A DNA stretch of 64,000 nucleotides, from contig NZ_CP020105.1 of NCBI RefSeq assembly GCF_002067135.1, positions 2,170,001 through 2,234,000 on the forward strand. Reading direction: 5' to 3'. Source of the DNA: Spirosoma rigui. Lineage in GTDB: Bacteria > Bacteroidota > Bacteroidia > Cytophagales > Spirosomataceae. A program made the translations under genes and the position numbers. Shown piece after piece: positions 16,016 through 24,041 of this stretch. Every line of letters begins with the position of its first letter. The stretch's first letter is position 1. The notes beneath the pieces were generated by a model that was given only the letters and a program-made list of their open reading frames with translations, did not search any database and had not been told where the DNA came from.

Positions 16016-17656
16016 ATGAAACCTACCTACCTGGCCCTGTTCTGCTGGCTACTGAGGCAGACAGCTACGGCACAGTCGCCGGATTTGATTCTGACGCATG
16101 GCAAGATTTTTACGTCCGACACGAGCCAGTTGTACGTAGAAGCGCTGGCCATCCGGGCGGGCCGTATCGTGGCAACGGGGAACACGGCGGCTATTGAAAA
16201 GCTGGCAACCCGGACAACCCGACGAGTCGATCTAAGTGGTATGCTGGTAGTGCCGGGATTTAATGATGCCCACAACCACCTGCCCGACGGCATGAAAGCT
16301 ACGCGGCTGGATCTGGCCGGTATGGACCCCGCCTGGCCCGTACTGCTCGATTCGCTGCAACGGCTGGTTAAGCGCGTACCGGAGGGACAGTGGATCGACG
16401 GAACAATTGGCCTTAGTATAGCCAACTCACCCGACGCTACGCGGTTTGTGCTGGACCGGATCGCGCCCAGACATCCGGTTCGGCTGCTCTCCTGGTGGGG
16501 ACACGTAGGGTTGTTCAATTCGATGGGGATGCACGAAACGGGTATTAGTGATACCCAGCCCGATCCCAGGGGTGGATTCTACGAACGGATGCCCGATGGC
16601 AAAACCCTGACGGGAAAAGCCTACGAGAAAAATGCGTACTGGCCACACACCAACTACGCCGGCAGGGTAGCCCTGCGCGACGATAGTGTACTGGTACAGC
16701 AGCTCAGGGGAATGACCCGGGCGCTGCTCAAAGCGGGCGTTACCAGCTACCAGAATATGTGTACCGGAGCCACGGCGGAGGATTACAGCAGGCTCTGGAA
16801 ACAGGCTGGCTTACCCTTTCGCCTGCGGCTGATCCGCTGGGGTGATGTGAACACGGACGGTAGTTTGAGTATACCTTCGAAAGCGTTGCCCGCCACCACC
16901 CCCGACTTACCCCTGCTGACGGTGAGCGGTACCAAATGGCTACTGGAGGGAACTCCGCTGGAAGGAGGGGCCGAGCAGGTGGATGCCTACCCCAATCGGC
17001 CCAACTGGTATGGGCGTCTGAACTATACCCTTGCCGATATTGACGCGATGTGCCGGGAAGCCATTGCCCGAGAAGATCAGCTTCATTTTCACATTGGTGG
17101 TAGTAAATCGGTGGGGAAGCTTCTGGACCTTATGGCGGGTATGAACGTGGACTGGAAAGCCTTACGGCCTCGCTTTGAACATGGTGACGAGATCGATTAT
17201 GCGCCGGAGTACCTTGAAAAAGCCAAACGTATGGGGGTGATCATTGTGCAGAATCCAACCCATTTCGCGCCCATGGATGGGTTTCCGGTTGGAGCACCAC
17301 TTACCCACGGGATGGCGATGAAGACGCTGTTGAACCAGTCTATTCCGCTGGCCATTGGCTCCGACGGCCCCTTTAACCCTTACCTCAATATTATGTTCGC
17401 TACCACGCATCCCCGCCGGCCGGCCGAAGCCATCAGCCGCGAACAGGCGGTTATTGCCTACACCCGTACGGCAGCTTATGCCGAGTTTGCCGAACGGGAC
17501 AAGGGTACGCTCACCGTTGGCAAAGTGGCCGATCTGGCTGTTCTGTCGCAGAATATATTTACGGTGCCTGTTCCCCGGCTCCTGCAGACGGAGAGTGTAC
17601 TGACTCTGGTGAACGGCGTGGTTGTCTATGACGCAGGTCTGCTTGGCATAAAATGA
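16016..17656 (+). CDS. Secreted amidohydrolase (YtcJ-like, amidohydrolase 3 family)
   Basis: A 546-residue metal-dependent amidohydrolase with a Sec signal peptide that ends near TATAQS (about residue 20), so it acts in the periplasm. The TIM-barrel metal site begins with GFNDAHNHLPDG; LHFHIGGSK, RFEHGDEID and IGSDGPFNPY supply the remaining expected ligands. The N- and C-terminal beta-sandwich pieces (ILTHGKIFTSD and GKVADLAVLSQNIF) are in place. Members act on N-acyl or cyclic amide bonds; the substrate is unknown. A -7 promoter element precedes it, and the AraC regulator lies upstream. Confidence 0.9.
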   Translation: MKPTYLALFCWLLRQTATAQSPDLILTHGKIFTSDTSQLYVEALAIRAGRIVATGNTAAIEKLATRTTRRVDLSGMLVVPGFNDAHNHLPDGMKATRLDLAGMDPAWPVLLDSLQRLVKRVPEGQWIDGTIGLSIANSPDATRFVLDRIAPRHPVRLLSWWGHVGLFNSMGMHETGISDTQPDPRGGFYERMPDGKTLTGKAYEKNAYWPHTNYAGRVALRDDSVLVQQLRGMTRALLKAGVTSYQNMCTGATAEDYSRLWKQAGLPFRLRLIRWGDVNTDGSLSIPSKALPATTPDLPLLTVSGTKWLLEGTPLEGGAEQVDAYPNRPNWYGRLNYTLADIDAMCREAIAREDQLHFHIGGSKSVGKLLDLMAGMNVDWKALRPRFEHGDEIDYAPEYLEKAKRMGVIIVQNPTHFAPMDGFPVGAPLTHGMAMKTLLNQSIPLAIGSDGPFNPYLNIMFATTHPRRPAEAISREQAVIAYTRTAAYAEFAERDKGTLTVGKVADLAVLSQNIFTVPVPRLLQTESVLTLVNGVVVYDAGLLGIK

Positions 17657-17996
17657 CCGGTCAAGGACGGCTGGTCTTGCCAAACCCGTACCCTGTCCGA
17701 ACGAGGTGATCCGTCGGGAAGGAGCCAGGGGACTGGGCCGATGTGCCCGTTTTTTAGGCTGCCCGTTTCGGGAGCCGGAGAGGGTGTGTCACTTGGCCTG
17801 ACGGTCTAGTGAAGAGGCTACATAAAGAAGAGGCTACATAAAGAGGGGTCTGCGCAGCAAGTCACCAGGCATGTATGAAATAAGTTGCCCGGGTGTTTCT
17901 CTCCGCGCAGGTTTCTACGACTATAAAGCCGACAGCCCGAAGGGAGTCAATCCCGCCATCAGGGCAAACCCGGACCCTTGCTAACACATCGGCATC
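17657..17996. other. Intergenic region without a gene
   Basis: A 340-bp spacer between two plus-strand genes. It contains a small bulged hairpin at 17757-17776 (GGCTGCCCG/CGGGAGCC), which may end the amidohydrolase transcript, and an exact 16-bp tandem duplication at 17811-17842. I see no gene. Confidence 0.6.
17811..17842. repeat. Exact 16-bp tandem duplication
   Basis: GAAGAGGCTACATAAA occurs twice, back to back, at 17811-17826 and 17827-17842, followed by a partial third unit (GAG). It lies about 155 bp upstream of the next gene. Confidence 0.9.
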
Positions 17997-18698
17997 ATGG
18001 AAAAGTTGTATAGAAACATTGGCTATTTTTTTCTTGTCATCTGGTTCCTGGCCCTGATTGGTTTCCATCAAACCTACACCGTCTTTTTTCCTGCGTTCAG
18101 AGGATTTCGCTGGGAGCAGCATTTTCATGGGGCGATGCTCATGGCCTGGTTTTTTCTGCTCATTGTACAGCCCTTCCTGATAAAAGCTGGCAAGAATGAC
18201 TGGCACCGAACCCTCGGCAAAGCAGGATACGTGCTGGCTCCACTCGTTTGTCTGTCTATTCTGGAAGTGAGCCGGATGGTTTATCTACGGGAGACCGTAC
18301 ATCGTCCCGAGAACGAAGTGCTGTCGCAACTGTCGCTGGACATACCCGCTATTTTGACATTTGGCTTATTCTCCCTGCTCGCCTTTGTCTATCAAAAGAA
18401 ACCCGCTGCCCACATGCGGTACATGATTGCTACTTCGCTGCTCATGATCGGACCGGGACTGGGCCGGGCGCTGATCATTTTCGGCGGCATTCCCTTTCCG
18501 GTCTCGGTTATGGCTGTTCTGTACCTCTCGTGCCTGCTCTCGCTGGGGTTTCTTCTGCTGGACATTCGTAACCGAAAAAGCGCGCGGCCGTTTTTGGTCA
18601 TCTCGCTCGTTCTTGGCCTTAATCTGCTGTGCTGGTTGTACCAGACGTCCGGCTGGTGGATCAGCTTCGCCAAAGCGTTTGCCAGTATCTTTTTTTAA
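17997..18698 (+). CDS. Integral membrane protein of unknown function
   Basis: A 233-residue protein with about seven hydrophobic helices, roughly at 9-28, 42-62, 72-92, 112-131, 137-160, 164-188 and 198-218. HFHGAMLMAWFFLLIVQPFL and WHRTLGKAGYVLAPL hold His residues near membrane edges; such spacing recalls DUF2306/DUF420-like membrane proteins, but I cannot assign a family with confidence. No signal peptide or soluble domain. It stands alone between the amidohydrolase and thrA genes. Confidence 0.75.
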   Translation: MEKLYRNIGYFFLVIWFLALIGFHQTYTVFFPAFRGFRWEQHFHGAMLMAWFFLLIVQPFLIKAGKNDWHRTLGKAGYVLAPLVCLSILEVSRMVYLRETVHRPENEVLSQLSLDIPAILTFGLFSLLAFVYQKKPAAHMRYMIATSLLMIGPGLGRALIIFGGIPFPVSVMAVLYLSCLLSLGFLLLDIRNRKSARPFLVISLVLGLNLLCWLYQTSGWWISFAKAFASIFF

Positions 18699-18794
18699 GT
18701 CCGGTCTTTGTCATGGCCGCCAATACCCGTTGGTCTGGTGGCAGGGATTCGCCGGTTGGGTTGGCACGCACTACTTCTGAAACACGACACTACG

Positions 18795-21266
18795 TTACGC
18801 CAGGTAACTACCAATGCTGACCACGTCGGCGAAAACGCCCGAGGCTGTTACTTCGGCACCGGCACCGGGACCTTTCACCACCAGGGGCCGTTCTTTGTAG
18901 CGCTCTGTTGTGAAGGAGACGATGTTATCCGACCCCGACAGCATATAGAACGGATGCTCCGGCCCAACCGACCGCAGTTCGATCACGGCTTTGTTCTGCT
19001 CGAAACTGGCTACGAACCGCAGTTTTTCACCTTTTGCTTCGGCACTGGTCAGCAGGTTTTCGAAGTAGGCATTGTTGCGCTCCAGCTCATCGAAAAAGGC
19101 TGGTATCGTTGGGGCCGAGAGGCATGACTCGGGGAGGAGGTTATTGATCGTGACGTCCTCAGGTTCGAGGGGGAAACCGGCTTCGCGGGCCAGAATCAAT
19201 ATTTTTCGGGCCACATCCTGTCCGCTCAGATCGTCGCGCGGGTCGGGCTCGGTATAGCCCTTTTCCTTGGCCTCACGAACGACATCGGCAAAGGAGGTAC
19301 CCATACGGAAGGTGTTGAAAATATACGACAGCGTACCCGACAGGATGGCTTCGATTTTCAGGAATCGGTCGCCAGCGGTCATGAGCCCCTGCACCGTATT
19401 GATGATGGGCAGACCGGCCCCCACGTTCGTTTCGTAGAGGAACTTAACGCCCCGGTTCAGGGCCGTGCGCTGCAACCGGCGGTACTCGCTGTAGGGGCCG
19501 GAGTTTGCTACCTTATTGGGGGTTACAACGGAGATGTTGGCGTCGAGCAGCGACTCGTAAAACTGCACGATGTCCTTATCGGAGGTGCAGTCGATAAATA
19601 CGGAGTTGGGCAGGTTGTAGTCTTTTATTTTCTCCACGAAAGCAGGCAGCGAGGTCGTGACCCCTTCGGTCAGCAATCGCTCGTGCCAGGCGTCGAGTTC
19701 GATACCCCGGGGGGCCAGTAGCATCTTGCGGGTATTGGTCATTCCCACAACGCATACTTTCAGCAGTTTTTCGGTGCGGAGGAATTCGTTCTGCTCGAAA
19801 ATCTGCTTCAGCAGCGTTTTGCCGATCAGGCCCGTCCCCACCAGGTAGAGGTTGAGCACCCGCGCTTCCGACTGGAAGAAGATGTTATGCAGGGCGTTGA
19901 GGGCTTTGGAGAGATTGTTTTTGTTGATCACCACCGAGATATTGATCTCCGACGAGCCCTGCGCGACGGCGACAATGTTGACCCCGTTTTTGCCCAGCAC
20001 CGAAAACAGCTTGCCGGCAATACCCGAGCTCTTCCGCATCCCTTCGCCAACCGTAGCAATCACCGACAGGTCGCGCTCGATGGCGATGTTGTCGATATGG
20101 CCGTGTTCAATCTCGGTCGCAAATTCGGAATCCAGAATCGCTTTGACATTTTCGGCTCCGCGCGGGTCGATGGCAAAACAGATTGAGTGCTCCGACGAGG
20201 CCTGCGAGATCAGGATGACGCTGATCTTGTGCGCGGCCAGCACGCCGAACAGCTTCGCCGATACCCCGGCTACGCCGATCATGCCGGAACCCTGAACGTT
20301 TACCAGCGCAATATCATCGATGCTCGAAATACCGGTAATGGTATACTGCCGCCGTTCGGCGGTACGGCTCACGACGGTACCGGCGTGGGTGGGATTGAAC
20401 GTGTTGAGTACCCGGATGGGAATATTACGGGCAAAGGCGGGCTGCAAACTTGGTGGGTAAATGACCTTGGCCCCAAAATGACTCAACTCCATCGCTTCGG
20501 CGTAGGTGATGGTCGGGATGTTGAATGCGTTTGGCACCTTGCGCGGGTCGGCCGTCATCATGCCGTCGACATCGGTCCAGATATCGATCATATCGGCATT
20601 GAGCGCAGCGCCGATAATGCTGGCGGTATAATCAGAACCACCCCGGCCAAGGGTCGTCGTTTCATTCTTTTCCGTTGAGCCAATGAATCCCGTGATCAGC
20701 TGGATGGGGGTGCCGGGCTGGCCCAGTACCTTGTCGAAGTGGGCTTTCACTAGTTCATTGGTACGGGTATAGTTGACCCCCGCCTGACCGAACTGGGCAT
20801 CGGTCTTGATAACGGTGCGGGCGTCGAGAAACTGAGCGGGGATACCGCGGCTTTTTACACATTCGGCGATGATCAATGTGGATAACCGCTCGCCAAAGCT
20901 GGTGATGAGGTCGTGGGTACGCAGCGTCAGTTCCCGAATGAGGGATACGCCCCGCAGCAAATCCTCCAGTTCATTGATAACGCCCCGCACATGAGCTACC
21001 ACTTTACCCTGTTCTTTTACGGGGATCAGCGCCTTGATGACGTTGAAATGCCGGTCTTCGATGCGCCGGACCAGTTCCATATAGTCCGTATCGCCAGTAG
21101 TGGCCATCCGTCCGATTTCGATAAGCTGGTTGGTAACGCCACCCATTGCCGAAAACACGACCGCAATCGGACTGCCGTCCTGCCGGTGTTTTTCTATGAT
21201 AGCAATAACTTGTTTGATACTCTCTACTGAGCCAACCGACGTGCCACCGAATTTAAGAATCTGCAT
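18795..21266 (-). CDS. thrA: Bifunctional aspartokinase / homoserine dehydrogenase
   Basis: An 823-residue fusion enzyme with two steps of threonine/methionine/isoleucine synthesis. Residues 1-290 are the aspartokinase (KFGGTSVGSVESIK, TLGRGGSDYTASIIG). Two ACT domains at about 310-450 suggest feedback control by threonine (GVSAKLFGVLAAHKISV; GIAGKLFSVLGKNGVNI). The homoserine dehydrogenase follows from about 465 (LVGTGLIGKTLLKQ, then GAGLPIINTVQGL and ILSGTLSYIFN). This size and order match ThrA. thrB and thrC are not downstream; the next minus-strand DNA is a spacer. Confidence 0.97.
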   Translation of the reverse strand: MQILKFGGTSVGSVESIKQVIAIIEKHRQDGSPIAVVFSAMGGVTNQLIEIGRMATTGDTDYMELVRRIEDRHFNVIKALIPVKEQGKVVAHVRGVINELEDLLRGVSLIRELTLRTHDLITSFGERLSTLIIAECVKSRGIPAQFLDARTVIKTDAQFGQAGVNYTRTNELVKAHFDKVLGQPGTPIQLITGFIGSTEKNETTTLGRGGSDYTASIIGAALNADMIDIWTDVDGMMTADPRKVPNAFNIPTITYAEAMELSHFGAKVIYPPSLQPAFARNIPIRVLNTFNPTHAGTVVSRTAERRQYTITGISSIDDIALVNVQGSGMIGVAGVSAKLFGVLAAHKISVILISQASSEHSICFAIDPRGAENVKAILDSEFATEIEHGHIDNIAIERDLSVIATVGEGMRKSSGIAGKLFSVLGKNGVNIVAVAQGSSEINISVVINKNNLSKALNALHNIFFQSEARVLNLYLVGTGLIGKTLLKQIFEQNEFLRTEKLLKVCVVGMTNTRKMLLAPRGIELDAWHERLLTEGVTTSLPAFVEKIKDYNLPNSVFIDCTSDKDIVQFYESLLDANISVVTPNKVANSGPYSEYRRLQRTALNRGVKFLYETNVGAGLPIINTVQGLMTAGDRFLKIEAILSGTLSYIFNTFRMGTSFADVVREAKEKGYTEPDPRDDLSGQDVARKILILAREAGFPLEPEDVTINNLLPESCLSAPTIPAFFDELERNNAYFENLLTSAEAKGEKLRFVASFEQNKAVIELRSVGPEHPFYMLSGSDNIVSFTTERYKERPLVVKGPGAGAEVTASGVFADVVSIGSYLA

Positions 21267-21380
21267 GAACAGGGTAATGTATAATGAATATAGGGTACTG
21301 GCTGATGACCGTCTGGTGAACAGAATCCATCAGTCATTATGCTTCGTTGCGACGATGTTGATGAAGGGTACTGAGAAACG

Positions 21381-21412
21381 CAAAGATAAAAGGAAAAGGA
21401 AGAGCAACGGCC
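21381..21412 (-). promoter_or_regulatory. Candidate thrA promoter (TTG ... TATCTTTG)
   Basis: On the minus strand TATCTTTG (plus-strand CAAAGATA, 21381-21388) matches TAnnTTTG, with a TTG about 16 bp upstream. It lies 115 bp before thrA. The leader contains a weak dyad at about 21304-21338 (ATGACCG/CAGTCAT) but no run of Thr or Ile codons that would suggest a leader peptide. Confidence 0.55.
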
Positions 21413-21479
21413 TGATCGGCGGCTGCGAATGCGTGCTCTGCCCGTATTTGCCAAAAAAGTCCGGCTTAGGCTCTACAGT

Positions 21480-21532
21480 CAATCGCCCGGCAGAGGCTGG
21501 CTACCAGTGAGCCAGCCTCTGCCGGGCGATTG
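21480..21532. terminator. Perfect 23-bp inverted repeat
   Basis: Arms 21480-21502 and 21510-21532 are perfectly complementary, around a 7-nt loop. It is just downstream of the minus-strand DUF4126 gene and upstream of thrA, and should terminate the former. It lacks a long T run. Confidence 0.75.
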
Positions 21533-21556
21533 GATAAGGTCCTGCTGCTGCCTGAA

Positions 21557-22045
21557 TTAGAACGCCGGATCAAGCGCGGTATCTACCGTTGCCAGTCCCA
21601 GAGCAATGGTCAATGCATCTTCGGCCAGGGCCACTACGGGGTCGGGGAGGCCTTTCTCGTGGGTGAGGAAGTGGCGCAGGTGAAAAAAAGCGAAAGTCCC
21701 GGCCAGAGCTCCCAGGCCCCCCAGCACCGTTCCCCAGGTAGCCGACTGTCCTTCGGCTTCGCTGAGTGCCGCCCCCGACATTGCGCCAGAAACCAGTCGG
21801 CCAACCAGTTGGGGCGGGCTGGTCCGGTCGGGTGAGCCGGGTATTTTATCGCCGATCAGCTCGCCCCCGGCCAGTACCTTAAAGACCGTCGCTGTATTGG
21901 GGGAGGTCATAAAATGCAGGGGGGAGTCGGCTGGTAGTTCAGTCGTGGTGGTCGACAGTTTATGGCTGACGACGGCCGGAGCCGTCATGGCACGCATGCC
22001 AGCGACAAGGCCAATTTGAAACGCACTCAAATAGGATTGATACAT
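21557..22045 (-). CDS. DUF4126 family membrane protein
   Basis: A 162-residue protein with the DUF4126 signature near the N terminus (AFQIGLVAGMRAMTAPAVVSHKL) and the second conserved block GELIGDKIPGSPDRTSPPQLVGRLVSG. Three or four hydrophobic helices are predicted by eye, including TWGTVLGGLGALAGTFAFFH and VALAEDALTIALGLATV. The function of the family is not known. It is a single gene, divergent from the ferritin-like pair, and followed by a perfect inverted repeat. Confidence 0.85.
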   Translation of the reverse strand: MYQSYLSAFQIGLVAGMRAMTAPAVVSHKLSTTTTELPADSPLHFMTSPNTATVFKVLAGGELIGDKIPGSPDRTSPPQLVGRLVSGAMSGAALSEAEGQSATWGTVLGGLGALAGTFAFFHLRHFLTHEKGLPDPVVALAEDALTIALGLATVDTALDPAF

Positions 22046-22292
22046 GGAATTGGGTCGTTGAGTTTGTGGTACAACCGTCCGTATGACCGTTTGTTCGGGG
22101 TGGTCATTGGGGTGCGCCCCGCTACGGTTTGGCCAATCAGGCGCGTTAAACCGGCCAGAAAAGCGCCCCCTTCGGAAGCGATTTTGAGGAACCGGACAAA
22201 AAAATAAATCCAGATCCCAGCCAATATCGTAGATGAACCAAATCGCCGGGTAGAATTACAACGGAGAGCCAATACACTTAACACGAGTTAAT

Positions 22293-23012
22293 ATGAGCAA
22301 GCAACAGCAATCATCGGGTCTGACAACACTGCCGGGTGATATGGAGCCGGTAATGGTAGGACGCCGGTTATTTCTGCGTTATGCGGGGGCGTTTGCCGCC
22401 GGTGGCGCATTGATCGCGTCCTGTAAAAACGCGGAAGAAAACCCAATCACCGTTCCTGTGACTGTCGATCTGGGTACTGGCGATACGGGTATCCTGAATT
22501 ACGCCTACGCACTGGAACAGCTGGAAGCTGCTTTTTATACACAGGTCGTTGCCACGCCGTATGCCAACATGCCCGCATCTGAGCTGGCAATCCTGACTGA
22601 TATCCGGAATCACGAAATCATTCACCGGGAGTTTTTCAAAGCGGCCCTTGGCTCCATGGCTATCGGCGCGCTGGTACCTGATTTCAGCAAAGTAAACTTC
22701 AGCGACCGTACCAGCGTACTGAGCACGGCCAAAGCGTTTGAAGACCTCGGCGTATCGGCCTACAACGGTGCCGGTAACCTCATCAAAAATGCCGATTATC
22801 TGCTGCTGGCCGGAAAGATTGTATCGGTTGAAGCGCGTCACGCAGCCGCCATCCGCGACCTGCTGAGCCCCAAATCGGCTGACTTCGCCGGCGATGACGT
22901 TGTAGCACCCACTACGGGTCTCGATGTCGCAAACAAGCCTAGCGTGGTATTGCCAATTGCGCAGACGTTCGTAAAAACGTCAATCTCCGGGACCAATCTT
23001 CCAACCGCTTAA
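22293..23012 (+). CDS. Tat-exported ferritin-like domain lipoprotein
   Basis: A 239-residue exported protein. The N terminus has a twin-arginine-type signal (GRRLFLRYAG) whose hydrophobic stretch ends in LIASC, a lipobox, so it is probably Tat-exported and lipidated. The mature part is a four-helix ferritin-like domain (Ferritin_2 type): NYAYALEQLEAAFYTQV, DIRNHEIIHREFFKAAL, SVEARHAAAIRDL supply the Glu and His pairs expected for a di-metal site. Function in this family is unclear (stress or desiccation associations are reported). It is 15 bp upstream of a paralogue, so the two form an operon. Confidence 0.88.
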   Translation: MSKQQQSSGLTTLPGDMEPVMVGRRLFLRYAGAFAAGGALIASCKNAEENPITVPVTVDLGTGDTGILNYAYALEQLEAAFYTQVVATPYANMPASELAILTDIRNHEIIHREFFKAALGSMAIGALVPDFSKVNFSDRTSVLSTAKAFEDLGVSAYNGAGNLIKNADYLLLAGKIVSVEARHAAAIRDLLSPKSADFAGDDVVAPTTGLDVANKPSVVLPIAQTFVKTSISGTNLPTA

Positions 23013-23027
23013 CTCTGACAACGCATT

Positions 23028-23771
23028 ATGAATCTGTTCAATATAATTTCTGAAATAGAAAAGGTCGATCCCGAAGCGAACGAGAAATTCAATTTCTACT
23101 CGCGCCGGAATCTGCTCAAAATAGGCTCGAACCTGGCCGCTGCGGGTATCCCTACCTTCGTTGCGGCTACGCTGAACCAGGCATTTGCCCAGTCGGCAGG
23201 TCCGTCGGCCGCTGCGGTCGAGGTGCTGAACTACGCGCTGACGCTGGAGTACCTGGAAGACGAATATTACCGGACTGGCCTGGCGGCTTCTGGCCTGATC
23301 CCCACCGCCGACCGGACGATCATGACCCAGATCAGCAAGCATGAAGCGGCCCACGTAGCGCTGCTGAAAGGGGCACTGGGAACGGTGGCTGTTGCCAAAC
23401 CAACGTTCAAGTTCCCGGCGGGTACGTTCACCAGTTACCCCACGTTCCTGGCGTTGGCACGGGCGCTCGAAGACACGGGTGTTGCGGCTTACAAGGGACA
23501 AGCGGGTCGGCTGATCAACGATAAAGCAATTCTGCAAACGGCGCTCCAGATTCACTCGGTCGAAGCGCGGCACGCGTCGGAAGTTCGCCGGTTGCTGGCG
23601 TTGAAAGGCTGGGTATCTGATCCGGCTCAGACAACCTTTACGCAGGGTGGCGTTAATCTGAAGACCCTGCCCAACGTGACCGGCTTCAGCGACGACTCGT
23701 TCCGCGAAGCATTCGATGAGCCATTGACAATGGCGCAGGTGCTGGCCATCGCGACTCCTTATTTAGGATAA
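23028..23771 (+). CDS. Tat-exported ferritin-like domain protein (paralogue)
   Basis: A 247-residue paralogue of the gene before it. It has a longer N-terminal extension, then YSRRNLLKIG (twin-Arg motif), a hydrophobic stretch and a likely cleavage after QAFAQS. No lipobox, so it should be a soluble periplasmic protein. The ferritin-like helices carry NYALTLEYLEDEYYRTGL, ISKHEAAHVALLKGAL and HSVEARHASEVRRLL, with the same Glu/His placement as the partner. A heteromeric or sequential role for the membrane-tethered and soluble forms is inference. Two terminator hairpins follow. Confidence 0.88.
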   Translation: MNLFNIISEIEKVDPEANEKFNFYSRRNLLKIGSNLAAAGIPTFVAATLNQAFAQSAGPSAAAVEVLNYALTLEYLEDEYYRTGLAASGLIPTADRTIMTQISKHEAAHVALLKGALGTVAVAKPTFKFPAGTFTSYPTFLALARALEDTGVAAYKGQAGRLINDKAILQTALQIHSVEARHASEVRRLLALKGWVSDPAQTTFTQGGVNLKTLPNVTGFSDDSFREAFDEPLTMAQVLAIATPYLG

Positions 23772-23779
23772 AAAATACT

Positions 23780-23816
23780 CCGTCATCGGGTGGCTGACTG
23801 TGTCACCCGATGACGG
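23780..23816. terminator. Terminator hairpin after ferritin-like pair
   Basis: CCGTCATCGGGTG (23780-23792) is perfectly complementary to 23804-23816, with an 11-nt loop. It starts 8 bp after the stop codon. Confidence 0.75.
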
Positions 23817-23870
23817 CTCTATGTTGTCAATCGTTAGTTTGAGGAGCCGGGCAACCGGCAGATGACCGAA

Positions 23871-23901
23871 AGGCGCCGGGGATGTTCCCCGGTGCCTTTT
23901 T
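23871..23901 (+). terminator. Second terminator hairpin with T run
   Basis: AGGCGCCGGGGA (23871-23882) pairs with 23886-23897 with one G-T pair and a 3-nt loop, followed by TTTTT. This is a good intrinsic terminator that backs up the one 60 bp upstream. Confidence 0.75.
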
Positions 23902-23905
23902 GTTT

Positions 23906-23950
23906 CTCCTTCCCCGATCTCTCTCGGGAGAGGAACCGGGGGTGATGTGA
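23906..23950. repeat. Dispersed GC-rich palindromic repeat, copy B
   Basis: On the minus strand this reads CACATCACCCCCGG then CTCTCCCGAGAGAGATCGGGG, related to the sequence at 6311-6354 in core and flank. It lies between the second terminator and the ceramidase-like gene. Confidence 0.5.
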
Positions 23951-24041
23951 GCAAAGCCCTAAACTTTTCGCCAGTTCAAGGTCATTCGGCCGTTTTTTCG
24001 TTGCTTGCGCCGAAAACCATCAGATCGATGGATATGCCCGT

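Noticed and set aside
21267-21454. Leader-peptide attenuator for thrA
   Set aside because: The leader has only a weak dyad, and the short frames there contain no run of Thr or Ile codons.
22027-22284. 85-codon minus-strand frame in the DUF4126 / ferritin-like spacer
   Set aside because: It overlaps the start of the DUF4126 gene and probably both promoters; no family features.
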